Positions 23,549 to 33,878 of a DNA stretch of 36,074 nt are shown piece by piece. The translations under genes were made by a program, and so were the position numbers. The notes under the pieces were generated by a model that was not told where the DNA came from, ran no database searches, and saw nothing but the letters and a program-made list of their open reading frames with translations. Every line of letters starts with the position of its first letter. The stretch's first letter is position 1. This stretch comes from Limnoglobus sp043780595 (lineage in GTDB: Bacteria; Planctomycetota; Planctomycetia; Gemmatales; Gemmataceae). Where the stretch lies: the NCBI GenBank assembly GCA_043780595.1, contig JAYWCL010000023.1:1-36074 (forward strand), read 5' to 3'.

Positions 23549-25093
23549 TCACGATTTCTTGGCACTTTCCCAGAGGATTTTGAGTGCTTCGCGGCCGGTT
23601 TGCAATAGTTGATGGATCGCTTTGCGGCCCGAATCGGCGGAGCCTTCTTTGTGGAGGAGTTTGAGGAGCATGATGCCGCGGGCATCGTCGAGGACGCCGC
23701 CGAGTTGAGGGATCAGACCGTCTTGCACGTTGAACTCGCGGCCGATCATGGCGCAGATCGGCACGGCGGTCGATATTCGCGTGCCGAAGACGTCTTGTGC
23801 GGCTTTCACGCACTCGCGCATTTGCAGTTCCTTTGGGCGCGTGCCACGCAGCCAATCGTATGGCGGTGCCCATTCCGCTGCGGGCGATAGCAGATCGACG
23901 TGCGATAACGCCAAGACCACCGGCGGCATACGCAGATGCGGTTGACCGGCAATCGTCTTAATGAGGCGATCCATCATGTCGACATCGGCACGCCGTGCGG
24001 CGGTGCGGCCGTGACTCACGAGGAGAATGACATCGGCAGCTTCGGCGGCACGATGCGCATCTTCAAATTCACTTTCCGATGGGCCACCTGCACCGTAACC
24101 CGATGTGTCGATGACTGCGAAACCCGGCATACCCGGCTTCTTTAGCTCGTAGCGCGTGCCGCCAGTCGCAACGGGGACGACATCGGTGATCGCACGTTGT
24201 TCGCCGAGCATCGCGTTAATCAGGCTCGATTTCCCCGCTTTGACTTGACCGATCACGGCCACAGTCAGCGAAGCGGTGGCCGTGGGTACCGTGGGTTCGG
24301 GCGAACCATCGACGGGAGGCGCTTCGTGTGCGGCAAGGAGTTCGAGATAGCGTTTGGCACCGACCTTCAATCGTCCGCTGTTTAACTCGATGAGATACCG
24401 ACCGACTTCGTGAATGTACGCGGTGTAAAACCAGACCATCACGTTTTCTTGGACGCGATCGAGTACCGAACCGCTCGCCTTCGAGGCTAAAAACTGCACG
24501 CCGGCATTGAGCGGGTTGACCGCCATGCGTGCGAGCCACGACAGATTCCACGCGCGTTGCCCCCAGTCGATCGCTTGGCGGGCCTGCTTCCACTGATCGA
24601 CCGTAAAGATGTGGCTACCGGGTATGTACGAGTTCACTTTCTTCGTCAAGTCGTGCATGATGAGTTCGCCGCACGCCAGAATCTCGGGTAACGTCAGGTG
24701 CCCGAATGGTTCTTTGGCACCGGGTCGGTAAATGCGCGCGACATCGATCGACATCCCGATGGCATCGTCGGCGTATCGTTTGTTGTCGGCCATTTGTTCG
24801 GGCGTAATGCGCAGAACCGTCGCCCCGCGTGCCTCGATGAGCTTCCAGGCTTCGCGGTCGCGATCCGTCCAGTAACTCGGAGCGGCATCGACGCCGGTCT
24901 TCGGCATCAAACTGGATTTGCGCCGCGTCCAGTACCAGCCGAGACCGTAAGCGAGCGTCAGCGAGGCCGCCATCGGCCACCAGGCGATAAACGTCCAACC
25001 CGAAATCCAGAGGTGATATCCGCCCACAATCGATAGAAACGCAAACGGAGCGACGATAAGTATCGCAATGCAGAGGATCCGATACTTCGTCAT
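23549..25093 (-). CDS. Membrane-anchored P-loop GTPase (Era/dynamin-like)
   Basis: 514 residues from ATG 25093. Two hydrophobic helices at the N-terminus (about 5-27 and 33-53) anchor it in the membrane. A roughly 220-residue helical region follows, then a GTPase domain with G1 GQVKAGKSSLIN (about 282-293), G3 DTSGYG (about 329-334) and G4 SHVD (about 397-400). The G4 motif departs from NKxD, as in several YeeP/YfjP-type and DUF697-associated GTPases. The start overlaps the upstream GTPase stop by one base (TGATG), so the two are translationally coupled. Likely role: a membrane-associated partner GTPase; the cargo or pathway is unknown. An ATG at 25114 would overlap more and lacks support. 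Confidence 0.85.
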   Translation of the reverse strand: MTKYRILCIAILIVAPFAFLSIVGGYHLWISGWTFIAWWPMAASLTLAYGLGWYWTRRKSSLMPKTGVDAAPSYWTDRDREAWKLIEARGATVLRITPEQMADNKRYADDAIGMSIDVARIYRPGAKEPFGHLTLPEILACGELIMHDLTKKVNSYIPGSHIFTVDQWKQARQAIDWGQRAWNLSWLARMAVNPLNAGVQFLASKASGSVLDRVQENVMVWFYTAYIHEVGRYLIELNSGRLKVGAKRYLELLAAHEAPPVDGSPEPTVPTATASLTVAVIGQVKAGKSSLINAMLGEQRAITDVVPVATGGTRYELKKPGMPGFAVIDTSGYGAGGPSESEFEDAHRAAEAADVILLVSHGRTAARRADVDMMDRLIKTIAGQPHLRMPPVVLALSHVDLLSPAAEWAPPYDWLRGTRPKELQMRECVKAAQDVFGTRISTAVPICAMIGREFNVQDGLIPQLGGVLDDARGIMLLKLLHKEGSADSGRKAIHQLLQTGREALKILWESAKKS

Positions 25094-26280
25094 CACTTCG
25101 CCTCGGTTTTCCAACGCTGTTCGACATCGCGGAGGGCATCTTGATAGAAACCCTTCAATCGCGCGGCATCGGGAATGTGGCCACTATGGACCGCTTCATA
25201 GTAGTAGCAAAAGGCGCGCCCAAGTGCATACGTCGAAGCCGCCGCCAGGCTCGAACCGACGACGGAGCCGACGAACGGGATGAACTTTGCCACTTCGCGA
25301 ACCGCCTGCCGAGCGAGCAGACCCATGCCGAGCGAACCGGCGAGTTCGAGAAATCGCACCGCGGACATTTCCTGGCCGTAAATCTTCGCGAGATGGTAAA
25401 CCATCCGCGTTTGCACGGCAGGTAACAGTACCAGATCGACGAACGGGATCGGGATCGCCCCTGCCGTGGCGGCCAGCGAGGAATAGCCGAGGATCACCGG
25501 CCCCGCATGTTTCTGATGCAAATCCTTCAGCGTGGTCGTCAACTCGGAGGCACGCGCCAACGACTGCCGATACGCCTTGGGCAGGAAGCGCAAGATCGTT
25601 TGTTTGAGATGTTCGCCGCCGTAATCGGTGTCGGTGTAACCTTCTTCGGGCTTCGTCAGGTCGATCGGCACGATGGCATCGATGAGGCCATCGAATTGCC
25701 GGGCGTGTTCGGCGATCAACCGGCGAACGGGGTCATCCGATGTCGGATTCGGCACGACATCGACGAACGGGTACGGCTGTTCGTGCGGTTTCGTCGGGTC
25801 GGCTTCGTGGGTACACGTCAGTGCGAGAATAATCGGCCGCGAACGGTTCGCCGCACGAATTTGGCTCAGTCCTTCGCGAAGATTGCCTTGTGCGAGGTCG
25901 GTGAGCTTCGCGGTCACAACCATGACGTGCGCTTCGTTGCCGAACGCCTTGATGTCCTCCGCCGGATCGTAGCCGGGTTCGCCGAAACCGCGCGTATCGA
26001 GGAACGTGCAAAGCGGGGCTTCGGCGATGGGGAAGGGGTACTTGCGGCTCGTTTTCGTGCAAGGCTGGAAGCCGTTGCCGATGGCGGCATCGTCGGCACC
26101 GGTGAGGTACCGCACGATCGAGGTTTTGCCCGTTTGCGTCTTTCCGAACAGCCAGATGATCGGTGCCGGGACTTTGTCGCGCAGGTCGGCGAGCGCGACT
26201 TCGAGACCTTCCGGCGAAGCATCGGTGTTCCAAAGTGCCCGGACGACGCCCCACGCTTGCCGGAAGTGACTACCCCACAT
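25093..26280 (-). CDS. P-loop GTPase with DUF697-like C-terminal domain
   Basis: 395 residues. The GTPase domain has G1 GKTQTGKTSI (46-55), G3 DTRGFG (95-100) and a G4-like THEAD (157-161). The C-terminal ~130 residues are hydrophobic and glycine/alanine-rich (ILGYSSLAATAGAIPIPFVD, LVLLPAVQTRMVYHLAKIYG, KFIPFVGSVVGSSLAAAS), typical of the DUF697 module found behind Era-like GTPases and predicted to associate with membranes. Start at ATG 26280, the only one fitting the domain. It is the first gene of a coupled GTPase pair; no other gene joins the pair. Confidence 0.87.
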   Translation of the reverse strand: MWGSHFRQAWGVVRALWNTDASPEGLEVALADLRDKVPAPIIWLFGKTQTGKTSIVRYLTGADDAAIGNGFQPCTKTSRKYPFPIAEAPLCTFLDTRGFGEPGYDPAEDIKAFGNEAHVMVVTAKLTDLAQGNLREGLSQIRAANRSRPIILALTCTHEADPTKPHEQPYPFVDVVPNPTSDDPVRRLIAEHARQFDGLIDAIVPIDLTKPEEGYTDTDYGGEHLKQTILRFLPKAYRQSLARASELTTTLKDLHQKHAGPVILGYSSLAATAGAIPIPFVDLVLLPAVQTRMVYHLAKIYGQEMSAVRFLELAGSLGMGLLARQAVREVAKFIPFVGSVVGSSLAAASTYALGRAFCYYYEAVHSGHIPDAARLKGFYQDALRDVEQRWKTEAK

Positions 26281-26398
26281 CGCAAACCCTCCATCAGTTG
26301 CCAGTATGATAGGACTTCGGATGGCGATTCTCTCGCAATGTTTTGTCGTCCAAGGTCGCAGCCACCCACACGAATGCCAACAGTCAAAAAGTGAAACG

Positions 26399-26734
26399 CG
26401 ATCTGACGTAAGTCACTTTTTGCGTCGCGCACGAAGTGACGCAAAAGTGTCGCCAAATGACATAGAAGTGCGCGCAAATGACACAGAAATGTCGCATTAC
26501 GACGCAAAAGTGTCGCAAACGGTCGCAAAACGGCGAGAAGCAACGGATCGTCGGATGGTTATTGATCCGCTCACTCTCGACGCAAACCGCGATCTGCGTT
26601 CGAGATACCGCATACCATCGAGGTAACAGAACGGCGTTTTTCGATCCCGAGTGGCGTTTTTGGTCGCAAAAACCGAAAAAACACCCGAAAAAACGGTTTT
26701 CGAGCCTCGCGAATTCCGACTTACGTCGATTCTG
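26399..26734 (-). mobile_element. MITE-like element, copy A
   Basis: Non-coding 336-bp element in the gap 26281-26746. Its ends carry GACGTAAGTC (26405-26414) and the inverted GACTTACGTC (26718-26727). Read on the minus strand it aligns with copy B at 35323-35640: both start cagaatcgacgtaagtc, share aggctc, aaaaccgt and tttcgggtgttttt in order, and finish with gcacg(a/g)agtgac and tgacgtaagtca. It contains a 4 x 21-bp array near one end. No transposase is encoded. The rest of the gap (26281-26398) shows nothing recognisable. Confidence 0.72.
26437..26520. repeat. 4 x 21-bp tandem repeat inside copy A
   Basis: Units 26437-26457, 26458-26478, 26479-26499 and 26500-26520, consensus tgac(g/a)caaaagtgtcgccaaa with several substitutions per unit. 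A degenerate fifth unit may follow. In one frame each unit encodes a heptad (SDAKVSP, NDIEVRA, NDTEMSH, YDAKVSQ). Confidence 0.85.
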
Positions 26735-26746
26735 GCGTCGGGAGTG

Positions 26747-27319
26747 CTACTTCGTCTCCTTCAGCCGCAGGTTGCGATACTCCATCTGGCCGCGATCCGC
26801 TTCCAGGCCGATGCTGCCGGTTTCGGGTAGCTTCAACGCGGCCTCCAGGACTTCGCCGTTGCAGGTGCAATGGGCGACTTTCCCCTTCACAATTACGACG
26901 ATTTCATTCCAATCTTGCGGCTTGTACTTCTTCAGCATCTTGTACGGCCCCGCCAAGGGGTAATCCCGCACCTGCAACTGCGGGGCACGCACGAACAACC
27001 CGCTGTCGGCGTTCTTTTCGGCTCGAAATTCCAGACGCAACTCGAAATCCTTGGGGAACTTCGCCGTCGTCCAGAGTTGTGCGGTGCCCTTGCCCGCATT
27101 GACGACAATCGTGCCATCTTTGGCAGTGTAGCGCTTGTCGGATGCCTCCGTTTTGCCGTCGAACGCCTCAAATTTGTCCTTGGTCTTGTAGCCCCAACCG
27201 GTGAGATCTTTGCCGTTGAACAACTCGATCGTGCCCGCTTCGGGTTTGTCGTCCTTCGCGGCAACGGCAACGGCGAATAGGTTTAGGGCGAACAGGCTAC
27301 ATACCATCGAACGGATCAT
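26747..27319 (-). CDS. Secreted DUF1080 / 3-keto-disaccharide hydrolase family protein
   Basis: 190 residues with a signal peptide (FALNLFAVAVAA, cleavage near VAA-KD). The LamG-like DUF1080 fold is marked by IELFNGKDLTGWGYK, FELRLEFRAEKNADSGLFVR, DWNEIVVIVKGKVAHCTCNG and TGSIGLEADRGQMEYRNLRL. DUF1080 proteins are abundant in planctomycetes and are annotated as 3-keto-disaccharide hydrolases, acting on oxidised sugars outside the cytoplasm; the substrate here is unknown. Length is normal for a single-domain member. The start ATG 27319 gives a clean signal peptide. Confidence 0.9.
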   Translation of the reverse strand: MIRSMVCSLFALNLFAVAVAAKDDKPEAGTIELFNGKDLTGWGYKTKDKFEAFDGKTEASDKRYTAKDGTIVVNAGKGTAQLWTTAKFPKDFELRLEFRAEKNADSGLFVRAPQLQVRDYPLAGPYKMLKKYKPQDWNEIVVIVKGKVAHCTCNGEVLEAALKLPETGSIGLEADRGQMEYRNLRLKETK

Positions 27320-27431
27320 CGCGAAGTCCTCTTAAAAGGGCAGAGAGTCGGCACCACTCGGTGCCAGAAATCAGAGTGGAACAGACGCAATCGAACATTG
27401 CAAGCACGAAAGACATCGGAATTCGCCAGAC

Positions 27432-28205
27432 TCAGTCGCCGAAGAACGCGACCGCATTTCGGAACAGTTGTAGGCCGTCGCCTTCAGGTTGTTGTTCGCG
27501 ACGGGTCCAGTTGGGGTGCTGCGTCGGCAGGATATGGCGTTCGGGATGCGGCATCAGCCCCAATACGCGGCCCGTCGCATCGCAGATCCCGGCAATATCG
27601 CCCTGCGAATCGTTGGGGTTCTGCGGGTAGACCGGCGGTTCGCCCGTGGGGCCGGTGTAGCGCAACACGACCTGGCCCGCCTGCGCCAGCCCTTGCAATA
27701 TCCATTCCTTGCGGCAAACGAAACGTCCTTCGCCGTGCGCCACCGGTAAATAGACCCGCGACATCCCTCTGAGGAACGGGCAGGCGTTCGGCGTAACGAG
27801 CAGATTCACCCAGCGATCCTCGAACTTGCCCGAAGTATTGTGCGCGAGCGTGGCGAGCGGGCCTTCATCGTCGGACGGCATCAGTAGCCCTGCCTTCAGG
27901 ATCGTTTGAAAGCCATTACAGATGCCGAGGATCAGCTTTTCGGCGTCGCGGAACTCGCGGATGGCATCCGCCAGGAAGTGTTCGAACTGACTCGCCCAAA
28001 TCTTTCCCGCACCGACATCGTCGCCATAACTGAAGCCACCGGGCAGGACGAGGATCTGGAAGTCGTGCAGGCGTTCGGGATTCGCACGGAGTGCGCGGAT
28101 GTGCAACGATTCGCATTTGGCCCCGGCTTTCTCGAAGGCGAACGCGGTTTCGCGGTCGCAATTGGTACCGGGAGCACGGAGAATCAAAGCGTTCGGCGTG
28201 GGCAT
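27432..28205 (-). CDS. purQ: Phosphoribosylformylglycinamidine synthase, glutaminase subunit
   Basis: PurQ supplies ammonia from glutamine for FGAM synthesis, the fourth step of purine biosynthesis, in complex with PurL and PurS. The class I glutamine amidotransferase triad is visible: C96 in LILGICNGFQ, and H220 and E222 in GLMPHPERH. LPGGFSYGDDVGAGKIWA and PVAHGEGRFV are family-specific. 257 residues, within the normal range of PurQ. Purine partners (purL, purS) are not in the window. No clear terminator was seen after the stop. Confidence 0.95.
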   Translation of the reverse strand: MPTPNALILRAPGTNCDRETAFAFEKAGAKCESLHIRALRANPERLHDFQILVLPGGFSYGDDVGAGKIWASQFEHFLADAIREFRDAEKLILGICNGFQTILKAGLLMPSDDEGPLATLAHNTSGKFEDRWVNLLVTPNACPFLRGMSRVYLPVAHGEGRFVCRKEWILQGLAQAGQVVLRYTGPTGEPPVYPQNPNDSQGDIAGICDATGRVLGLMPHPERHILPTQHPNWTRREQQPEGDGLQLFRNAVAFFGD

Positions 28206-28396
28206 GGGAAATTTCCGAGAAGATCGTGGCTTTCTGCTTGACCACCCAATGAGAGGTTAGCCATGATTGTATTAACGTCGCAAAGCCCCCCCAAATCGTG
28301 GGCACGACGCGTTCGGTTCGCCGGCCGCGAACACCCTTTTGAAAACGCAGCACGGGGGGCCGTGGAGTCTTTTCCCATTTATTTTGGCACGGAGAG

Positions 28397-28424
28397 TTGA
28401 CACTTCTCGCCAACCCGCTAAGTT
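28397..28424 (+). promoter_or_regulatory. Candidate rRNA promoter
   Basis: A perfect TTGACA (28397-28402) and TAAGTT (28419-28424) with a 16-bp spacer, about 270 bp before the 16S 5' end. It is on the correct side of the processing stem. The -10 box is imperfect. Confidence 0.5.
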
Positions 28425-28498
28425 AAGGGTGTCGAGGTAACCCTCGATGACGCGACGCAAAGAAGTGACGAAAGTTACAGACGTGCGGAGCAAGCAGG

Positions 28499-28519
28499 AT
28501 CTTTGACAAGTTAGTAGCG
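28499..28519 (+). ncRNA. 5' strand of the 16S processing stem
   Basis: ATCTTTG then ac then AAGTTAGTAGCG. The reverse complement recurs downstream of 16S at 30275-30294 as CGCTACTAACTT-a-CAAAGAT. It gives 12 + 7 bp of pairing around a 2x1 internal loop, the expected RNase III substrate enclosing 16S. Confidence 0.85.
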
Positions 28520-28537
28520 TTAAGAGCTTTTCGATGA

Positions 28538-28571
28538 GTGAGTCATCTGCTGGTTGTCGGCGATGACTTAC
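28538..28571 (+). ncRNA. Leader hairpins upstream of 16S
   Basis: GTGAGTCATC (28538-28547) pairs with GATGACTTAC (28562-28571), allowing one G-U. A further small stem, GGTCTC-gcaa-GAGATC (28670-28685, GNRA loop), lies 9 nt before the 16S 5' end. The remaining gap from 28206 to 28396 shows nothing recognisable. Confidence 0.55.
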
Positions 28572-28694
28572 TGATGGGCTTAACGTGCAGTCTGCGAAAG
28601 CGGATTGAAAGTTAGGCAAAGATTTGAGTTATCGTCCGAACAACACTAGCAGACAAACACTGAAAAAGTGGTCTCGCAAGAGATCATCAAAATA

Positions 28695-30198
<1,504 letters not shown>

Positions 30199-30274
30199 CT
30201 AAGGATGCTATCCTAGACAATAAAGACCACCAGATCTTTATTAGTCGAACATGTCTCTCACGATTCGTTAAGCT

Positions 30275-30294
30275 CGCTACTAACTTACAAAGAT
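30275..30294 (+). ncRNA. 3' strand of the 16S processing stem
   Basis: CGCTACTAACTT and CAAAGAT, complementary to 28499-28519 in the leader. It ends 7 nt before the terminator. Confidence 0.85.
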
Positions 30295-30300
30295 ATTCTA

Positions 30301-30336
30301 AGCCCCACCGGCGGATAACCGGTGGGGCTTTCGCTT
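30301..30336 (+). terminator. Terminator of the 16S unit
   Basis: AGCCCCACCGG (30301-30311) pairs perfectly with CCGGTGGGGCT (30319-30329) over a 7-nt loop and is followed by ttcgctttt. It closes a monocistronic 16S transcript. Confidence 0.82.
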
Positions 30337-30360
30337 TTCCTACATACACCATCCACCGCA

Positions 30361-30591
30361 ATGGACGACGCCTTTCTTCCCTATCTCCGCTGCCCACTCG
30401 ATCACACGCGACAAGCCACACTCTCTCGCGAAGAACAACTTCTTCGCTGCTCGCAATGCGCCGTCACATTTCCCATCAAACAAGGTCTGCCCATACTCTT
30501 AGTCGACGAAGCGATACTTCCGCCGCACATTCAAGAAGTGTCCGGATTGCCATGCCGGAAAAAACGCGCGTTACGAGTGCCCGCGAGTTGA
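30361..30591 (+). CDS. Trm112-like small protein
   Basis: 76 residues from ATG 30361. MDDAFLPYLRCPLDHTRQAT, LLRCSQCAVTFPIKQG and LPILLVDEA match the Trm112/UPF0434 pattern of a small zinc-ribbon-like protein that in other organisms activates methyltransferases. Of the two expected Cys pairs, CPxC is reduced to CPLD (only C11) while CSQC (C30, C33) is kept, so zinc binding is doubtful. The 5' end abuts the 16S terminator, so it must have its own promoter or depend on readthrough. Alternative start ATG 30322 lies inside the terminator and is unlikely. Confidence 0.75.
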   Translation: MDDAFLPYLRCPLDHTRQATLSREEQLLRCSQCAVTFPIKQGLPILLVDEAILPPHIQEVSGLPCRKKRALRVPAS

Positions 30592-30606
30592 GAACAATAC
30601 ATTCCC

Positions 30607-30701
30607 GTTAGCCCGACGCGCAAGCGAGGGATTTTCATCGTTTCTGCGAATGCGTGCCGTCTCACGGGTTCCCCTCGCTCGCGCTGGCGCGTCGAGCTAA
30701 C
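30607..30701. repeat. Intergenic inverted repeat (GTTAGCCCGACGCGC type)
   Basis: Left arm 30607-30630 (gttagcccgacgcgc, then gcgaggg) and right arm 30672-30701 (ccctcgc, gcgcgtc, gctaac) are complementary in blocks. The left-arm sequence recurs at 30725-30741 inside the 3' end of the next gene. Confidence 0.7.
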
Positions 30702-30725
30702 AAAACCGTTCGGACTGAAATCCCG

Positions 30726-32279
30726 TTAGCCCGATGCGCTGGCATGTTGCGAGAATGGATTGGACTGTTCCGGCGCGATTGCGGCTAAGCGGTCGCCGGC
30801 TTGGATGATGATTTGATGGGCCACTTGGTTTGGATGATACCCGCCCGGTAGTCGTACGAGCAGTTTGCCGTGATCGCTGCAAAAGCGTTGCACTTCCGCG
30901 TACGAATGGCTCGACCAACGAATCGCCAATAACACGATGGCCGTCTCGGGGCGTATGATCCCCGCTTCAAACGCGCTAATCGAACTGTGTTCGGGCAACG
31001 TTTCCCAATAGACGTCGCTCAGGCCAAAGGCGCGAATCAGTGCGGCTTTGTGTTCGGGGCGAACCAACCCGCCGATCAGCACGATGGCGCGGCCCTTCAA
31101 CCACTTCGCGACTTGCACGACTTCATCCGATACGCGATCGACCGGTACGGCTTCTTGCTCGACCGTGGCTTTCAGGCGACGATATTCGTCGATTTCGCGA
31201 AACACCAGCGCCGCGTTCTTCGGCAACGGAATTTCATCGGGGATCACATCGAGAACGGGCACCAGTTGTTCGCGCGTCTCGAGGTGGCTCGGCGGCATTC
31301 CCGCCGCGACCGCTTCGTCGAGCAGTTCGATCACGCGCGGCCAGTCGTCGAACGTGTTGGGGTTTTCGCCCGCTTTGCCGAGTTTGTATTTGAGGTTATT
31401 CAGAATCTTTTTCAGGCCGCCAGACTTCACTTGCGAATCGCGTAACGGCGATGTGGCGACGGCGATACGTTGTTTGAGGCTCGGCCACGTTCGCGGATCG
31501 ACGCGGTCTTCGCGCTTCATGTACCGCTGGATGTACGTACTGTGCGCTGCCGCCAGTTCGCGTACCGTCACGTACAACTGAATTTGATCGGCATCGGGGC
31601 GCATGTTCGTCGTGTCGATCACCGCCGCGAACAGCAATCCTTGGGCTTCGGCGGCGAGATTTAACGAACTGAGTAGCAACTCGCGGTCCTTGATCCAGCG
31701 CGGGTCGAGCACGTGGTGGAGCAACTCGGCAGCATCGGCACCGACATCGTAGGCGGCAGCGAGATCTTCCCAGACGGTCGCGGATCGCGAGAGCGTGGAA
31801 ATATCGAGCATCCAGAGCGTGCATTTAATCAGCCGCTCCGCCTTCGATCGCAGCCCCGCCGAAGAATCCATATAGCTGGAATCGCTCGATGCGTTCCGGT
31901 GCCGTTGTGCGATCAAACGACACGCCTCGGCTTTCACGCGACAGCGATTGGCGATGACGATCGGTTCCTGCGGGAGCCAGCTCGTCGATTCTTCGTAGTG
32001 CGATTCGGTGCGAACGAGCGGCGGCGCGGTGAGGTGAAACGTCAATAGCGACGCTGCCAGCGTGGCGGGCAATATGCCTTCCTTCGGCTTCCGGATTTCC
32101 GGTAGCAGTGTTGGCACTAATGGAGCCTCCACTGCTACCGTTTGGCCTTCGACCCAACCGACGAAAGCGCGACCGAGCGTTGCCACATCGCGCTGCAATG
32201 TGGCGTCGGCTTCGATCAGGCTCTTCAGGCGATTCAAAAAGGGCGCAAGAGCATTCAATAATTCGTGTTCTGCGGGCAT
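30726..32279 (-). CDS. DUF2325-domain protein
   Basis: 517 residues. The C-terminal part (about 398-495) reads RAIVLIGGLVRPEHKAALIR, EHSSISAFEAGIIRPETAIV, LLAIRWSSHSYAEVQRFC and LLVRLPGGYHPNQVAHQII, which matches DUF2325, a small alpha/beta domain of unknown function. The long N-terminal region (1-390) is helical and unassigned. No signal peptide. The last codons (SASG and the stop) are made of the same GTTAGCCCGA.GCGC sequence as the neighbouring inverted repeat, so the native C-terminus may have been replaced. The gene is convergent with the Trm112-like gene. Confidence 0.82.
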   Translation of the reverse strand: MPAEHELLNALAPFLNRLKSLIEADATLQRDVATLGRAFVGWVEGQTVAVEAPLVPTLLPEIRKPKEGILPATLAASLLTFHLTAPPLVRTESHYEESTSWLPQEPIVIANRCRVKAEACRLIAQRHRNASSDSSYMDSSAGLRSKAERLIKCTLWMLDISTLSRSATVWEDLAAAYDVGADAAELLHHVLDPRWIKDRELLLSSLNLAAEAQGLLFAAVIDTTNMRPDADQIQLYVTVRELAAAHSTYIQRYMKREDRVDPRTWPSLKQRIAVATSPLRDSQVKSGGLKKILNNLKYKLGKAGENPNTFDDWPRVIELLDEAVAAGMPPSHLETREQLVPVLDVIPDEIPLPKNAALVFREIDEYRRLKATVEQEAVPVDRVSDEVVQVAKWLKGRAIVLIGGLVRPEHKAALIRAFGLSDVYWETLPEHSSISAFEAGIIRPETAIVLLAIRWSSHSYAEVQRFCSDHGKLLVRLPGGYHPNQVAHQIIIQAGDRLAAIAPEQSNPFSQHASASG

Positions 32280-32340
32280 TTCATAATTCTACGGTGTCGG
32301 GCGACGTTGGCAGTTTAGTTTTCTGCGAGTGAAATGGCGC

Positions 32341-32368
32341 AAAAAAAGCGGCAGGTCGAACCTGCCGC
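32341..32368 (-). terminator. Rho-independent terminator of clpX
   Basis: Arms 32348-32356 (GCGGCAGGT) and 32360-32368 pair perfectly over a 3-nt loop. On the minus strand a seven-T run follows (32347-32341), 25 bp beyond the clpX stop. Confidence 0.85.
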
Positions 32369-32393
32369 TACAAAAACGCTCGTTGGAACCGCT

Positions 32394-33686
32394 TTAAGCG
32401 CTCTTTTTGCCCTGTTTCCGCTCGAACAACTTGTGGTCGCCGCGCACGATATCCGCAGTCACAACGTAGTGGCCCTTCGTTTCCATATCGGGCAATTCGT
32501 ACATGATGTCCACCATCACATCTTCGACGATCGCCCGCAAGCCACGTGCCCCCGTGTCGCGATTCTTCGCGAGTTTCGCGATCTCTCGCAGTGCGGCGTT
32601 CTCGAACTCGACCGTTGCGCCTTCCATCTCGAATAGCTTCTGGTACTGGCGAACGAGTGCGTTCTTCGGTTCGGTGAGGATGCTAATCATCGCTTCTTCG
32701 TTGAGCGGATCGAGCGGAGCCAGAACGGGTAGGCGGCCGACAAATTCGGGGATCAAGCCGAATTCGATCAGGTCGTCGGCGGTTACCTGGTTGAGCAATT
32801 CGCCGAGCGTGTGTTCTTCCTTGTCGGCGGACGCCCCGAAGCCGATCGTCTTGCGGCCGATTCGCTTCGAGATAATATCTTCCAGCCCGACGAACGTTCC
32901 CCCGCAGATGAACAGGATATTCGACGTGTCGATCTGGATGTACTGCTGCTCGGGGTGCTTGCGGCCCCCTTGCGGTGGGACGTTGCTCACGGTGCCTTCG
33001 AGCATCTTCAGAAGTGCCTGCTGCACGCCCTCGCCGGACACATCCCGCGTGATACTCACGTTCTGGCTCGTCTTGGCGATCTTGTCGATTTCGTCGATGT
33101 AAATGATGCCGCGCTGGGCCGCTTCGACATCGAAGTCGGCCGCGTGGAGCAGCTTCAACAGCAGGTTCTCGACGTCCTCGCCGACGTAACCGGCTTCGGT
33201 CAGCGTCGTGGCATCGCCGATCGCGAACGGAACGTCGAGGATCTTCGCCAAAGTGCGGGCGAGTAGCGTTTTGCCGCTGCCGGTCGGGCCGACGAACAGG
33301 ATGTTACTCTTCTCGATCTCGACGTCGCTGCGAATGCCATCAGTGTGGCTCAACCGCTTGAAGTGGTTGTGGACTGCAACCGAAAGCACTTTCTTCGCAC
33401 GCTGTTGGCCGATCACGTACTGATCGAGTTTTTCCTTGATTACCCGTGGTGCGTGCGTGCTGCCGACGGCGGACTTGCCGTTGCCGCGGCGTTTCTTTTC
33501 CTGGTCGATAATCGACATGCAGAGTTCGATGCACTCGCCGCAGATGTAGACATCGCCGGGGCCTTCGACGAGTGGGCCGACATCGCGGTGACTCCGCCGA
33601 CAGAACGAACAGTACGCGTTCCGATTGCGTCCTGTTGTTCCCGTTGGGCGACGGGCTCCACCTTCACCGGAAGTACGCTCAGCCAT
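32394..33686 (-). CDS. clpX: ATP-dependent Clp protease ATP-binding subunit ClpX
   Basis: ClpX is the AAA+ unfoldase that feeds substrates to the ClpP peptidase. In order: an N-terminal zinc-binding domain with C26/C29 and C49/C52 (CSFC, CGEC), Walker A GPTGSGKT (133-140), pore loop GYVG (166-169), Walker B IIYIDEID (194-201), the ClpP-docking IGF loop (281-283, KTIGFGASAD) and sensor 2 GAR (379-381). 430 residues, normal length. clpP, which often precedes clpX, is not adjacent here. Confidence 0.97.
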   Translation of the reverse strand: MAERTSGEGGARRPTGTTGRNRNAYCSFCRRSHRDVGPLVEGPGDVYICGECIELCMSIIDQEKKRRGNGKSAVGSTHAPRVIKEKLDQYVIGQQRAKKVLSVAVHNHFKRLSHTDGIRSDVEIEKSNILFVGPTGSGKTLLARTLAKILDVPFAIGDATTLTEAGYVGEDVENLLLKLLHAADFDVEAAQRGIIYIDEIDKIAKTSQNVSITRDVSGEGVQQALLKMLEGTVSNVPPQGGRKHPEQQYIQIDTSNILFICGGTFVGLEDIISKRIGRKTIGFGASADKEEHTLGELLNQVTADDLIEFGLIPEFVGRLPVLAPLDPLNEEAMISILTEPKNALVRQYQKLFEMEGATVEFENAALREIAKLAKNRDTGARGLRAIVEDVMVDIMYELPDMETKGHYVVTADIVRGDHKLFERKQGKKSA

Positions 33687-33878
33687 CAGTATCCCCGAAT
33701 CGAGTATGTTTGCGTGTTATGAAAAGGTCGCTCGCGATCGAACGTCTGAGAACTATATCGCGTCGCAAGAATTCCAGGTTCTCGGTTGTGACAATTCGCA
33801 CGAAGCTGACGATCCCGAAGCGTCGGGTCTGCCGATTGTACGCCAAACGACGCGCTACGTGCTTCGGAATTTTGTCCA

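Noticed and set aside
26437..26520. CRISPR array
   Set aside because: The 21-bp repeats are directly tandem with no spacers, and no cas genes are present; the same applies to the 23.4- and 35.5-kb arrays and the 78-bp array.
30199..30360. tRNA genes or an internal transcribed spacer after 16S
   Set aside because: No cloverleaf or T-loop sequence; the stretch is the processing-stem strand and a terminator.
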